Assembly: GCA_029204225.1 (NCBI GenBank)
Contig: CM055092.1
Coordinates: 13,676,059 to 13,740,058, forward strand
DNA: 64,000 bases
Direction of reading: 5' to 3'
DNA from: Diphasiastrum complanatum
Taxonomy: Eukaryota > Streptophyta > Lycopodiopsida > Lycopodiales > Lycopodiaceae
The position numbers and the translations under genes were made by a program. The notes under the pieces are model-generated. The model was not told the origin of the DNA, did no database searches, and was given only the letters and a program-made list of their open reading frames with translations. Shown here in pieces: positions 22,845-34,628 of this stretch. Within the stretch, counting starts at the first letter, position 1, and each line of letters begins with the position of its first letter.

Positions 22845-23097
22845 AGTTAAAATAGCAATGATCGACTTATACAGTGGTTTCTTATTTCGACGGCACCACG
22901 TGTGCTCAGTTCTAAAATCATCGAGCCGTCTTTCTTTTACGAGCCCTTTGAGTGTTTTTAAGTAACTTTATCTTTGTACTTGTATATTGGTTGAATATAT
23001 AGTTGGAGGAGAGCAATTTTGTTGTCTTGTCTTGTTGCACTTGACGTTGTGCTGTGGTGATTGATCCGGTTGGGTGTTTAAACTATTTTTCTTAACT
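22845..23097 (+). repeat. 5' LTR of Copia-C1
   Basis: 253 bp with ends AGTTAA...TTAACT, a perfect 6-bp terminal inverted repeat and not the usual TG...CA. It differs from the 3' LTR at about 17 positions, 14 of them transitions, several at CG sites (CACGTG against CACATG, GACG against GATG). A CACGTG box lies at about 22899, near the start of the LTR. Confidence 0.92.
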
Positions 23098-23110
23098 TGG
23101 TATCAAAGCC
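23098..23110 (+). other. Primer binding site of Copia-C1
   Basis: TGGTATCAAAGCC matches the initiator tRNA-Met type PBS (TGGTATCAGAGCC) with one mismatch and begins at the first base after the LTR. Confidence 0.85.
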
Positions 23111-24016
23111 CCTTGGTGGATATAATCACTGGACAAGAATAGAGAGCTGCAAATTCACGACGTTTTGTTGCTAGGAAGCACAAAACCGAGTCTGTGGAGA
23201 TTCATGGAATAGTTCAAAACTGTAAGAAGATTCAGAGGCAGGAATTGTCGGCTGAATCAGAGGCCAAGCAAAGATTGAAGTTGAAAATTCTTGGAGGGTT
23301 GCTTGGCGTTTGTGATTGGTTTGAATCCAATCGAACACCGTTTGAAGAGCGGTTTGGAGCAGAAGGTTGCTTGTTGTAGGGCAACCCTAGGTAGCTGCTC
23401 AGAGAAATTCTCAAGAAGATCAGATAAAGTCTTTGACAGCTAGGGTTTCAAGTAGGGAAAAAACATTTCTCTCTCAATATAAATCCTTTTTTGAAGCTGT
23501 AAAGAGCCAAAAGTGGGCACCCTGCTGCTGTTGTGAACGTGTGGAGAGGCTATGGGCGGCCGCGGACTGTGAAGAGAGGTAGCTTGGACTTTGTCAGGCT
23601 GCCATAGCCATAGTTTGTGTAAGGAAGCTTGACACTAAAGAAACAGTTCAAAAACTCAAAGTGCCCTTATTTTCACCTCCTTTAGCCTATTTTGGCCAAA
23701 CGAAAGGCTATAACCTCCAAACGAAGGGCCCCTTGACTGTACCTGCAACTACGGTATGCCAAAACAGAGAGATTGTCATGGAGAAAGTGTTCAGAGCACG
23801 TCAGAAGTGATTTCACAATTCTACTGGGCAGGTAGCTGGGAGTTGGTGACAAGAAGCATTTTGGAAAGTGACTCCAGTTTGGCTTTCAATTTGGCGAAAG
23901 AGCGGCGGGTGGCCTGGTAAGCCAAGAATTCCAGTCATTATTTTTTATTTCCGACATCACGGTTGGCTTCGGCATACACTTTATAGCCTATAGGTGGAGT
24001 TTCAAGCAGTTTGGAA
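23111..24016 (+). other. Long leader of Copia-C1
   Basis: About 0.9 kb between PBS and gag without a convincing gene. The last 380 bp (from about 23635) is strongly conserved with 63195-63590, including AACGAAAGGCTATAACCTCC and TTTCAAGCAGTTT before the gag ATG. Conservation without coding suggests packaging or translation signals. Confidence 0.7.
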
Positions 24017-27000
24017 ATGGCAAACATCAATGAGGCAATTTTAGGCGATGCAAGCAAACTTGATGGGGCTTCTAACTACAACATCTGGAAATTCAAAATG
24101 AAGAGCATTTTGATTGAGAAAGAGTATGGGAGATCGTGGCAAGTATTGAAGTCGGCCAAATACCACTCCAGGTGACATGAGGGCCTTTGATAAAAAGACG
24201 TAGAGAGCATTGTCCTTGATCAATCTTTCAGTGAAAGACCATGTGATCACTCATATAAGTGATGCCACGACGGCTAGGGGAGCTTGGAAAGCTCTTAGAA
24301 TGCAATTTCAAACTTGCAATCTAGATCGAGCCATGTTCTTGAAGTCAAGATTGAACGCAATTAGAATGGAAGAAGGCGAATCGGTGGGATCTTTCTTCAC
24401 CAGAATAAAGGAGCTGAGAGGTCAACTTGTGGCAATTGGAGAACCAATCAAGGATGTTGAATTGGTACATACCACTATGAGCAGTGTCTTGGAAGGATTA
24501 CAAATATTTGTGAGCGACATTGCTTTGAGGGAGAGATTGCCTATTTTTGAAGACTTCCACGGAATCATGTTGCAGGAAGAACAGCGTCGCGAAGTGGTTA
24601 AGTCAAGGCAAACCCCATAGGAGGATGAAGCCTTGCTTGCTAAAGGCAAGCAGAAAGGATGGAAAAGGATTCCCAAGAAATCCAAGGATGATGATGACGA
24701 GGGAGAGTCGTCATCAAAGGCGAAAAAGAAAAAGAAAGGCAAATGTTACTATTGCCACAAACCGGGTCATTGGGCACGAGAGTGTTACAAGAAGAAAGCG
24801 AACATAAAGGCGAGAAAAGTGAAACAACAAGGCAACATTGCCGAAGATGATGGAAAAGATGACGAGACAAGTGTCATCTCATCAGCATTGGCATCCCACG
24901 TCGATGATGGTGCCAGATGGTTCATAGATTCAGGCACCACAAGGCATATGACCGAGAAACATGATTGGTTTGAGAAATTCTCACCAATCCATGATGGGGA
25001 TAAGGTCACTCAAGCCAATGGGGAGGAATGCCATATACAGGGTGTGGGCAATGTACCTGTGCAGTTTTTTGATGGTAAAATCAAGAATATCCCTAATGTA
25101 CTTTATGTTCCTGGACTCAAAAAGAGTTTGCTTTCTATTGCAGTATTGGCAAATCAACATCTTAAGGTTGAATTTGTCAAGGATGGATGCCTAATGAGGG
25201 ATATGAACCACAACCATAAAGTGGTGGTGAAAGGTTATAGAGATAGTAACTGTGGCCTTTATAAATTGGATGCTGCAAAACCAGAAGAATATGGTTTGGC
25301 TATCTCAACAACATCTCAATCTGAGTTGTGGCACAAAAGACTTGGTCACTTGAATTATGGGAGCTTGAGATTGATGGCGAAGCTGAAAATGGTAATAGGA
25401 TTACCGACATTGCAGGATGGTCATCACGCAATACGTGAAGAATGCGTCATGGGAAAGCATCACAGGGAGACATTCAAGAAAGGTGGAGCTGCAAGAGCTA
25501 AGAAACCGCAGGAACTTATTCACAGCGACTTGTGTGGCCCAATGAAGACCATGTCGTTGGGGAAAGCATATTATTTTATGACTTTCATAGATGATTACTC
25601 TAGGAGGACATGGATTTATTTCTTGAAGAAGAAATCTGACGCTTTTGCTCGCTTCAAGGAGTTCAAGACTTTAGTAGAGAACAACTAGATGCACGCATCA
25701 AAGTGCTAAGATAAGATAGAGGGGGCAAATACAAATCTGATGATTTTGAGGACTATTGCAAGAAACACAACATCAAAAGACAATTCACACAATCACATAC
25801 GCCGCATAGTAATGGTGTAGCTGAAAGAAAGAACATGACTATTATGGAGAGTGCACGTTCCATGATGAAGAAAATGGGCTTGACCGATTCACTTTGGTCG
25901 GAAGTGTGCAATGTGGCAACGTTCTTGTAAAATAGGAGCCTTACAGTTGCGGTTCCAAATGTGACTCCTGAAGAAGCATTTACAGGAATAAAGCCAAAAA
26001 TTGACAAGTTTCATGTCATTGGATGTAGGGCCTATGTACATGTGCCAAAGGAGGAGCGAAAGAAACTTGATGTATCTTCGTCGGTTATGATGAGAGGACA
26101 AAGGCGTACAAGTGTTTTGATCCTGTAATGAACAAGATTCACGTTAGCAAAGATGTGATCTTTGATGAGACGCATAGGTATGACTCGATGAAGACCATGC
26201 AAGTGGTGAAAGCATCAAAAGACTTCCCACAATTTTGGAAGAAGAAGATGAAGAAGACGCTCCACAAGATGATGCACATGAAGATGAAAGTCGAGAGGGC
26301 GAGTATGAGAGGAAACCACCTATTCAAGAGCCTAGGGGAAGGTACTTGCCAATAGGAGCAATAAAGGAGAAATCGGTTGGAAGTAAGAGACATTACTTGG
26401 ACACTCCTTGGGATACATACTCTCCACGTAGTGTATCACCTGAATCTAAGATACCGAAATGGTATGAGAAGATCATGAAGGACGCAAAGCTAAATCAACC
26501 AGGATCTAGCACACAAGGAGAAGTGAGAAGATCAACGCGGGAAAGGAAGTCTTTCAATCGTTATCATGTGAACTATGCCCTAATGAGTGACATTTTGAAG
26601 TGTCGGGAGCCATCAACCTTTGATGAGGCAAAAGATCACAAAGAGTGGCAAAAGGCAATGGAGGATGAGATGGAATCCATCCACAGGCATGATACATGGG
26701 AGTTGGTTGATCTACCACTTGGAAAGAAACCCGTTGACAACAAATGGGTGTTTAGAACAAAGTTTCATGCGGATGGCACGATAGCAAAGCATAAGGCATG
26801 CCTAGCAGTGAAGGGTTATGAACAAAGTAAAGGAATTGACTAAAAAAAGAGACATTTGCTCCAGTGGCTAAGTGGACTACGCTACGCCTTATCATTGCCC
26901 TAGCATCTCATTTTGGGTGGAAGATTCATCAAATGGATGTGAAGTCCGCATTTCTGAATAATGACTTAGAGGAAGAAGTTTACATGGTCCAACAGTAGGG

Positions 27001-28139
27001 CTTCATGGCAAAAGGACAAGAGCAGAAGGTATGTAAGCTACGCAAAGCTCTTTATGGCCTTAAGCAAGCGCCACGCGCATGGTATGGACAAATTGACAAT
27101 TAATATCTTTCTCATGGGTTTGTAAGAACAAATTCAGATCCAAATCTTTATATTCTTATAAACGAAGATAACATTGCCTTAATTGTACTTTATGTTGATG
27201 ATATCATTATCACGGGCAATGATGAGAACCTCACTCGTTTTATCAAAGCCAACTTATGCAAGCAGTTTGAGATGACAAATCTAGATCTTATGCACTACTG
27301 CTTGGGTGTCGAAGTATGGCAAACTGGCAGTGATATCAGGTTATGTCAAAACAAGTATGTGCGTGAGGTATTGGAGAGCTTTCACATGACAGAGTACAAA
27401 CCTTCCATCACCCCTTGCGAAGCTGGTAAGAAATTATCTCGTATTGATGATAGTGCACATGTTGACCTTACTATATTTCGTCAGCTAGTTGGGAGTTTGA
27501 TATATCTTACGACTACTCGTCCTAATTCTGCTATGTTGTAAGTTTGATTAGCAATTCATGTCATCACCCACTATGGACCATTGGAAAACTGCGAAAAGGA
27601 TTTTGAGGTATGTGAAAGGTACACCTAACCTTGGCCTAATCTACAAAAGACAAAGTGTTTTACCTAAGTTGCAGGGTTGTGTTGACACTGATTGGATAGG
27701 AAATGTAGATGATAGAAAGTCAACAACATGTTATGCCTTCAATTTTGGTAGCAGTCGTTTTTCATGGTCTAGCAACAAGCAAGATACTATTTCTCTTTCT
27801 TCTACAGAAGCCGAATATAAAGCATTAAGTTCTGCTATCCAGGAAGTTGTTTGGCTACGTAAGTTGTTATGTGAGATTGGCATGAAGCAGGTAAATCCTA
27901 CTGTTATTTTTTGTGACAGTCAAAGTGGAATACAATTGGCTAAGAATCTTGTCTTTCACGTAAGGACAAAACATATTGAGGTAAAATATCACTTTGTGCG
28001 TGAGAAGCTACAATCTGAAGATATGAGTATTGTACATTGTTCTAAGTTGTTACAAGTTGCTGATATATTTATGAAAGCTTTAAGTAAAGAAAAGTTTGAG
28101 ACTTTTAGAGCCAAACTTGGCTTAGATTTGGTTATGTAA
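24017..28139 (+). pseudogene. Copia-C1 gag-pol
   Basis: ATG at 24017 (MANINEAILGDASKLDGASN...). Gag is frameshifted near 24125 and resumes at about 24210. A zinc knuckle CYYCHKPGHWARECYKKK lies at 24744, protease FIDSGTTRH near 24925, LWHKRLGH near 25325, and the integrase core HSDLCGPM...FIDDYSRRTW near 25520. The expected CxxC of the integrase zinc site reads RxxC, a single CGT codon in place of TGT. Frameshifts and stops follow near 25688, 25713, 26074, 26230, 26841, 26996 and 27101. The RT active site YVDD is intact (27191-27202). RNase H acidic positions are present (DTDW, STEAE, CDSQS), and the protein ends at 28139. About ten lesions make it inactive. Confidence 0.92.
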
Positions 28140-28230
28140 AAAGCCTTTACTTGTAATACTATCATGGAGGTATGTTCCATGAATAGAGTAAACTCTAAAA
28201 TAAAGAGAGATGATGATCATTGAGGGAGAG

Positions 28231-28483
28231 AGTTAAAATAGTAATGATCGACTTATACAGTGCTTTCTTATTTCGACGGCGCCACATGTGCTCAGTTCTA
28301 GAATTATCGGGCTGTCTTTCTTTTACGAGCCCTTTGAGTGTTTTTAAGTAACTTTATCTTTGTACTTGTATATTGGTTGAATATACAGTTGGAGGAGAGC
28401 AACTCTGTTGTCTTGTCTTGTTGCACTTGATGTTGTGTTGTGGTGATTGAACCAGTCGGGTGTTTAAACTATTTTTATTAACT
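28231..28483 (+). repeat. 3' LTR of Copia-C1
   Basis: The same 253-bp length as the 5' LTR and the same AGTTAA...TTAACT ends. The preceding base differs between the two copies, so the shared boundary is exact. It is followed by the target duplication AAGAT. Confidence 0.92.
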
Positions 28484-28488
28484 AAGAT

Positions 28489-29189
28489 GCCATGTGGCGG
28501 TACTACCCAAGCCACCCAAATTGTCTTTATTGTTAAAAAAATCGGTTGTTGAAATTTCAATGACATCCAAAAAAATTCTAGCACATTGAATTTAGCGGAC
28601 ACCCAATCTCCACACACCTTTGAGCACACAGTTTTTTTTTTTTCGTTTTAGTGGCACACATTTGTTTTGTGACTATGCTCATGGGATAAATGCCCATGCT
28701 GCTTGAGCGTCATGTCGCTTGTGGCTACTCAGGCTGCTAGATCTTAACATATAAACATGTGGTTGAGGGCATGTCAGGCTAATATGCCCCATGTACCTCC
28801 AAGATATGCAGGTTCGTTTGGACAGAGTCACACTTACTATTGTAGAAGTTTGAAATGGCTGAAAAGTTATTCATGAGAGATGGAGAGAGGTACATAGATA
28901 AATGCTTGAGGAGAGCAGAGTGGATGGTGAACATTGTGGTTTGCAAAAACATGTCGTGAAGAAGAGGGTAAGTTGTTATGTCAGATATCCTAAGAGGGTG
29001 TTGTTGAGGTTGTAGCCTTGAGATGAAATTGTCTCGAGAAAGGTGAAGCTTTGCAAAGGATGCCATTGTTATTACTTGTATTATGAAAGGAATATAGATT
29101 ATGGCTTCCTATGTTATGTTTGTTGCTCATTGAATATTCATTTTTCCATGTTGTTGGTATTCTCTTATTAACAAATTGTTGTTGGCAAT
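28489..29189. other. No gene seen
   Basis: A minus-strand frame of 95 codons (28779-29066) lacks any recognised domain, and a T-rich run is near 28632. Probably old intergenic or element sequence. Confidence 0.35.
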
Positions 29190-29290
29190 AGTTCCTCGGA
29201 GAAGTGCAAAAGCTGGAGAATTTCCAAAGTTCAATAGTTGGTACCTAGATTCCGGTGCCACTCAGTCTTATGTCATGCAACTCTAATTGA
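29190..29290 (+). pseudogene. Copia protease fragment
   Basis: The plus strand reads SWYLDSGATQSYVMQL (29232-29280), the D-S-G-A-T active site of a copia aspartic protease with its usual preceding W-x-L/I-D. Only about 30 codons survive. At 29290 it switches to a different repeat. Confidence 0.7.
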
Positions 29291-29390
29291 TTTAGCCCAT
29301 AAACTCTACATTTCCCATAGTCTTAAGGAGCTGGCTAGTTTTATTGGGAGAAATCTTCAAAGTGTGACAAAATCTATTTGCAAGACAAAA
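29290..29390 (+). repeat. Dispersed repeat R3, partial copy
   Basis: About 90 bp (CATAGTCTTAAGGAGCTGGC and following) matches the reverse complement of 51650-51740, next to the other R3 part at 51500-51630. It reads SLKELASFIGRNLQSVTKSI, a plausible protein fragment of unknown family. Confidence 0.65.
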
Positions 29391-29403
29391 TTTGTTTGGA
29401 GTC

Positions 29404-29700
29404 ACAACATGCAACTAGTTTGATCATATTTGCTACATTTCTATATTTGACAAATTGAGGCCAACTTTATATTAGACTTAGAGTTTGACTTTTCAAAGTT
29501 AATTAGTCTAAATCTCATTTGAACAAACACTTTTTGAAAGTGTGGTAAAGTTAGAAGTCGAGTTTGAGTAGATTCAGATTTAAATGTTGGATAAATTGAA
29601 TCTAGACCCAAAAATAGTAGGGTTTACATTTTAAAGGGAAAGCCAAGTGGCCAAATAGGGTTTGGACCTGTTATAAAAGGATTTAACTTGTGGAGAAGCA
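29404..29700 (+). repeat. Partial LTR of copia family D
   Basis: Matches the reverse complement of 60138-60417, where a polypurine tract identifies the block as an LTR. Homology ends near the TATA-like segment TTATAAAAGG (about 29671), so U3 is kept and the R-U5 part differs. Downstream to 30337 no gene is seen. Confidence 0.65.
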
Positions 29701-30337
29701 GATCTTCTCTCTTCTCTATCTCATTTCATGCTTATACATGGTTCTCTTGGGTTCTACTATCCATTGGTGCACTATACTTGTGATTGCTTGCAATTCTATG
29801 TTTAGAATGATCTATATTTGCTATTTTCAGGTTCACAAGTGTGAAATACAGTTGGGTACTGTTGTTGTTCAGACAATAGCTTCTATTTATGTTTTGATTC
29901 ATGTTTGATCAAGTTCTATTAGAGTTAGCAATCTATTTTGTGTGTAGATGCTGATTTTTCTACATTGGCAAGATTGGTGGAGTAGTTTGTTTTGTAACCA
30001 AAGATCCTTTATGGATTTGGATCATGAATGATCTGAATTATTTCACACTTATTATTGTCCCTAATTTGATATGTATCATGTGCAATTGATTTTAAGTACT
30101 CTTTTGAACTTTGGCAATTCCTTCATAATCTTATAAATGTGTTAAGAATCTAAATGCTTAACTATTCTCGCACAAATGAGAAAAACTAAATTTTCGGTTA
30201 GGTTAGGTCACTTAGAAATGTAATAGACCCCATGACACTCATGATTTTTACTAATCATAATATAACCAACCTCTAGTCCTTAAAAAATTTCATGAGGCAA
30301 CAACAAGCAACATTGCTTCAACATTTGTCTACTTGGA

Positions 30338-31612
30338 TGTGAAGAATTGCAGGGAAATTTCCATGACCCTGATGCACATTTCATATTGCCTGCATGATTG
30401 ACGTAGCAACTTGGTTGCTATCATGTAGGTCCATCAAAGAATCAATCCATACATCACAAAATAGTTCAAAATTGTGTATAAACACACCACAAAAGTCTAT
30501 CCTCAAGAATCGATTACCCTTGACCCTTGAAGAAGTGTGCTTCAACCAGGGCAGTGTTGTGTGATCCATTTTGTCAATTGTGAAAGTTATGCAAAATTTA
30601 GCTTAAACATTTTTCATTTCATGTACATGTGTATATCACACATGTGTGGAGCATGTTCCCATGTGTGAGTAGTAGGCCTATTTGCATTAGCCAATTTATG
30701 GTCTAGAATAGCTTGTTTTTCAAAGCAATGCAAAACTAGAAGGCATGTAGATGTGTGCCAAGTGTCATCATGAGCTTGGGCCTCAATCCACCCATGACTT
30801 ATACAAATCAAAATGCATGTTTAGGATAAAGGTCCATGTTTAGGCAAATAGACATCCATCTAGAGTCCCAAGAGGTGTTGACACATGTCATGAAGTGTAA
30901 AAGTGCAATTCAAATTTGTTATGCTTTCATCTTGGTGATTAAAGCAAGGCCTGATTTCCAATTGACTAGATTCTGGTGTGGTATGATTCTAGAAATTGTG
31001 ATCTAGATCTTGCGAGATCTTGCTAGTGTTTTGAATCTTATTCAAATCTAGCTGTTTGGAGGTCACAAAGTCATTATTAGAGTCCTTTCACACATGTGTG
31101 CTTTGTGTACAAGAAAATTTGAAGTGTAGAATTGGCATATGATTGTGTGAAGCTCAAGTTGGTTCTAGTCAAACTTTCTTTGTGAGAGTGTGAGGTGATA
31201 CCATTGGGTATCTACAACAGGGAGGAGTCCATACTTGAGTGTACAATATTGGTTGAAATCTTGGTGAATCTCTAGATGTCAATAGCTTCAATTGTTCAAC
31301 TTAGTCAAGATTGGTGAAAATTTTCTGACCTAGTTTTTTGTCATACCAATTCAAATTCAATCTGACTCTAGGTGTTAGAGTATTTGGGTCAAGAGTGAGT
31401 CAAAAAGAGGTGAGTGAGTCTGATTTTTATGTATCTTCAATGTCAATTTTTTGTGATCTAGATGAGATCCATTTTTCACATTGACTAGATTCTGGGCGAA
31501 GATTGATTCTTAAATTTGTGACCTAGATCTTTTGTAGATCTTTTTAGATATTTGATGTGTTCAATTCTAGTTTCTTGAGGGTCACAAAATCACTTTGAAG
31601 AAGCATTTCACA
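30338..31612 (+). repeat. Family A LTR with internal duplication
   Basis: Starts TGTGAAGAATTGC like the LTR at 15129 and ends ...TTTCACA. It is about 1275 bp because a segment of about 520 bp is duplicated in tandem: TTGACTAGATTCTGG at 30962 and 31481, and the end TTTCACA at 31086 and 31606. Without the duplication the length would be about 755 bp, close to the 700-bp relative. CACATGTG boxes lie at about 30634 and 31089. Confidence 0.65.
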
Positions 31613-31645
31613 ATTTTTACTTTGTGTAGAAGTACTTCTTCATCA

Positions 31646-32590
31646 TGGCATCAATAGGAGACAACCTATTGGAGGCAAGTAAGAGATTCAAATGCAATTA
31701 TTGTGGTAAGAATTAGGAGAATTTGGCCTTGAAGTGCTACCAAAAAAAAAGGATGAAATAAGACAAGAATGAAGGAACTTTAGCAATCAAGGGTGGGATG
31801 GCTTCAATGAGGAGGAGTCACTCATGGCATGCAAGGGGGCATCATCAACTTCTATGGATGCAAATTCTTTCTAGATTGATAGTGGGGTGAGTTCACATGT
31901 CACAAGGCAAAGGGAGTATTTCTCTTCATTTACATCATGTTCTAAGAAGCCTATTCTTGTTGCAAATGGTGCTAAATGTGAGATTCATGGGATAGGAACC
32001 ATTCCTATTTGGCTTGAATCAAGAAGGAGAGCAAAGCTTCAAAATGTCTTGTATGTTCCTTCAATATTTGTTGAGTGTAAGTCAATTGATTGACAATGGA
32101 TGTAATGTCAAGTTTGATTTTAGTACTTGCGAAAGGAAATGTCATTGCCAAAGAAATTAGAGATGGTAGGCTTTTCAGACTTGATCTTTGTGTAAGATCT
32201 AATCAAGATGTGATGGAAGCCAAGGGAGAGTTTGTTTCTCAAGAAGATAAATTGGAGCATTCAAATATCAAATCCATGGCTTTGATTTTAATGTCAAGAA
32301 TGTTGTTTCAAGTGTAAAGGAAATGCTTCTATTGTTGTTGGTGTCAAGGATCTTGCAAGGCTCAAGGAGGAGTCAAGTGAAGAAGATGGTGTACAACATC
32401 AATCTCCACAACCAGGCACACCAAGGGGATCATCAAGATCCAAGAAGGAGCCATCAAGGCTTGATTGCATGAGCAAGGATATGCAAAGGGAAGACACTAT
32501 CCAATCCACTTCTAACACTTTTATGACTTCTTTGATAGATGGATCAAGTTGCTTTGATGATGTGCCTAGATCTCAAAGTAGAGACTTTTG
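31646..32590 (+). pseudogene. Copia-A3 deleted gag-pol remnant
   Basis: The reading starts at an ATG (31646) shortly after the LTR and jumps at once to a zinc knuckle (FKCNYCGKN*ENLALKCYQKK, with a stop and no GH), then protease (WIDSGVSSHVTRQ, about 31873), the LQNVLYVPS region, and after a gap the connector GTPRGSSRSKKEPSRLDCMS before RT. Most of gag, all the integrase core, RT and RNase H are absent, so large internal deletions have occurred. It resembles non-autonomous deletion derivatives of family A. Confidence 0.75.
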
Positions 32591-32689
32591 AGGTCCGATC
32601 AAAACATGAGGTGCAAATCATGGATCCAATCATGTTTAGAGGTGACTACATGCCTTAATGAGTAGGAGCTCGAGTACTTGATGGATTAT

Positions 32690-33017
32690 GAGAGTTAATC
32701 AAGTTTTTGTCTTGCAAACTTTTGGTCTATTCTCTCTCGAGCTTGGTTGTTTTCTCTCTCTACCTGAGAGCTAGGTGCTTGTTTGGCTCTTCCATAATGA
32801 GATTTACTCAGTTTTTTCAAGGATATGCATGAAACTTGCTTGACTTTGGATGGTGATTGCCTTTTGTGTACAAGAGCTCTTGCCTCTAGATCCAAATTGT
32901 GGTAGATAGCTGTCGAAAATCCGAGTTGATCAAGAGAAATTTGGTAGTGTGCAACCTCTCATGCATGTAGGTCATGGATGATATATTCAAGGTCCTCAAA
33001 ACTCACTTTTTGACATC
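32690..33017 (+). repeat. Dispersed repeat R2, copy 2
   Basis: Direct-orientation partner of 11209-11535, diverged by roughly a quarter of positions plus small indels. It lies just after the family A3 remnant, whereas copy 1 follows Copia-B1, so R2 is not fixed to one element. Confidence 0.65.
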
Positions 33018-33129
33018 AATAATTAGCTGACGAAGTAATTGTTCAAGATGCTCTAGTCTCCTCTTTCTAGAAGGTCCACTTCTTACTTCTGATGGACATA
33101 TATCTAGCTAATTATGGTAGTTTAGAGCT

Positions 33130-33490
33130 AAGAAGAAATACGGAACCGTTTTGTACATTCATTGGAGAGAATCCACGAAACACGTAAGGAACATCCTTTA
33201 TTGTTATTATTATTATTATTATTATTTAATATATAGTAATTTAAATCCAAAAAGCATATAAAATGTCAAATAGTTATGAAAAAATAAAATAAAATAAAAA
33301 AATTGAAAAAAGTACATGAAAAGCCTTTTATGAGATTTCTATTTACAGATTTGGGGCTTTTTTGGCCTTTTCGTGTTTTCTAAGCTTTTTTTAGCATTTT
33401 TAGTGATTTTTTTGCCAATTTTTTTTTTTTTTAATAGAGTTCCGTGGTACGGAACCATTTGGTACCACATAACGGTTCCATACTATCCCC
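33130..33490. repeat. TTA microsatellite and MITE-like block
   Basis: A (TTA)n-type run spans about 33198-33227. The surrounding block starts near CGGAACCGTTTTG (33139) and ends with TTCCGTGGTACGGAACC...ACGGTTCC (about 33440-33480), i.e. facing GGAACCGT motifs with an A/T-rich centre. The arrangement resembles the MITE-like element at 37566-37876, but the arms are poorly matched. Confidence 0.4.
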
Positions 33491-34628
33491 ACCCTCCGGA
33501 ATGGGTTCCTGGGCTACTTTGGTTTAAAGTTTGTTGATTTGTCCCTATGCTAGATATGTATACTTAAAGAGTTTGAAGTTCATGGATTTTGAAAACAACA
33601 TCTTCTAAAAACTTACAAGTTGTCTCTCAATTGGATGTGAGTGTTCCCTCCAATGATGAAAGTCAAGGCTTGAATCACAGGTGGCAATGGAAAAGGCACT
33701 TATCAAGACACTTACTTCGAGTAGAGTTTGCCAACTTGTAAACAATTTAACAAAGAGTTCCAAGTAGTTGATTATGTTTTTGTTGAAAATTGAAAACAAA
33801 GAATTTGACAAAGCTAAAAAGAATGTCCAAGGGTTATGGAGAGGATGGTACAATTGGACGAGTATCTAGGTGCTTGACTTCGGTGTCACCTTATGTATCA
33901 AGGAAGTGACTTGGATGGTATATGTTTTTGTGATGTTAGGATTGACAATTGGAGCAACAATGGATGCCCTCACCTGCCACAATACTTGGGCCCAATGCCG
34001 CTTGGGCTGATTTTGGTCCACACAATTGACTACGGGAAGATTGTGGGTTTGCCATGGCATGAGATTTCACTTGATATTCACAATAGAAATACTTCAAAGT
34101 TCATATATCTCATTCACCTTGCTTTAAATACATGGATGGCTATCAACAAAGTAACTACCTTCAATATTAACAAGTGCATATTGCATTTCACAAAGATCAT
34201 GCCTTTCAAAAATTGGCATATATTTATTTATGCTTGGGTTGATATCCAATTGACATCACCCTCACTATACTAGCTTGCACCAATTTTGCAACAACTCATG
34301 AACCATGTTTTTATATTAGTACTTCACTGCGATCAACAATTCAAAAAATTCACAGTTGTATGAAATGGCTGATTTCAAAATGTAGGAAAATTTTACGGAA
34401 ATTTAGATACCCTAAAAGATATGGTGTGGAGTGTGGACCCCTTGATAGATTTCTTTTTGTCAAGACTCAACTTCCATATGGTGCCTTTTTGTTCATTTTG
34501 GGAGAGAAATAATGTTTTCTGTTTTTTTGGGTATTTTAGTTATTATCATTATATATATATTGCTGTGTTATTAGTGTGCAAGTTATTGAAACGTGAGCCT
34601 TGAGTTTTTCTTTTGACCAAAATTCCAT
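33491..34628. other. No gene recognised
   Basis: The longest plus-strand frame (33893-34273, 126 codons from an ATG at 33893) has no domain I recognise and no splice-consistent partners. It reads like degraded coding sequence (LPQYLGPMPLGLILVHTIDY). The last 300 bp is upstream DNA of the LEA_2-type gene. Confidence 0.3.

Larger units (their letters stand above)
22845..28483 (+). mobile_element. Copia-C1: structurally complete copia
   Basis: A 5639-bp element with two 253-bp LTRs (22845-23097, 28231-28483), flanked by the target duplication AAGAT (22840-22844 and 28484-28488). The PBS directly abuts the 5' LTR, and a polypurine tract GAGGGAGAG (28222-28230) abuts the 3' LTR. The domain order gag, zinc knuckle, protease, integrase, RT, RNase H is that of Ty1/copia. 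Coding is interrupted by frameshifts and stops, so it is not autonomous now. A relative of the same family starts at 63195. Confidence 0.95.

Noticed and set aside
33893-34273. A 126-residue host gene
   Set aside because: No recognised domain, no splice context, no nearby promoter signals and codon use like surrounding non-coding DNA. It is left as unassigned.
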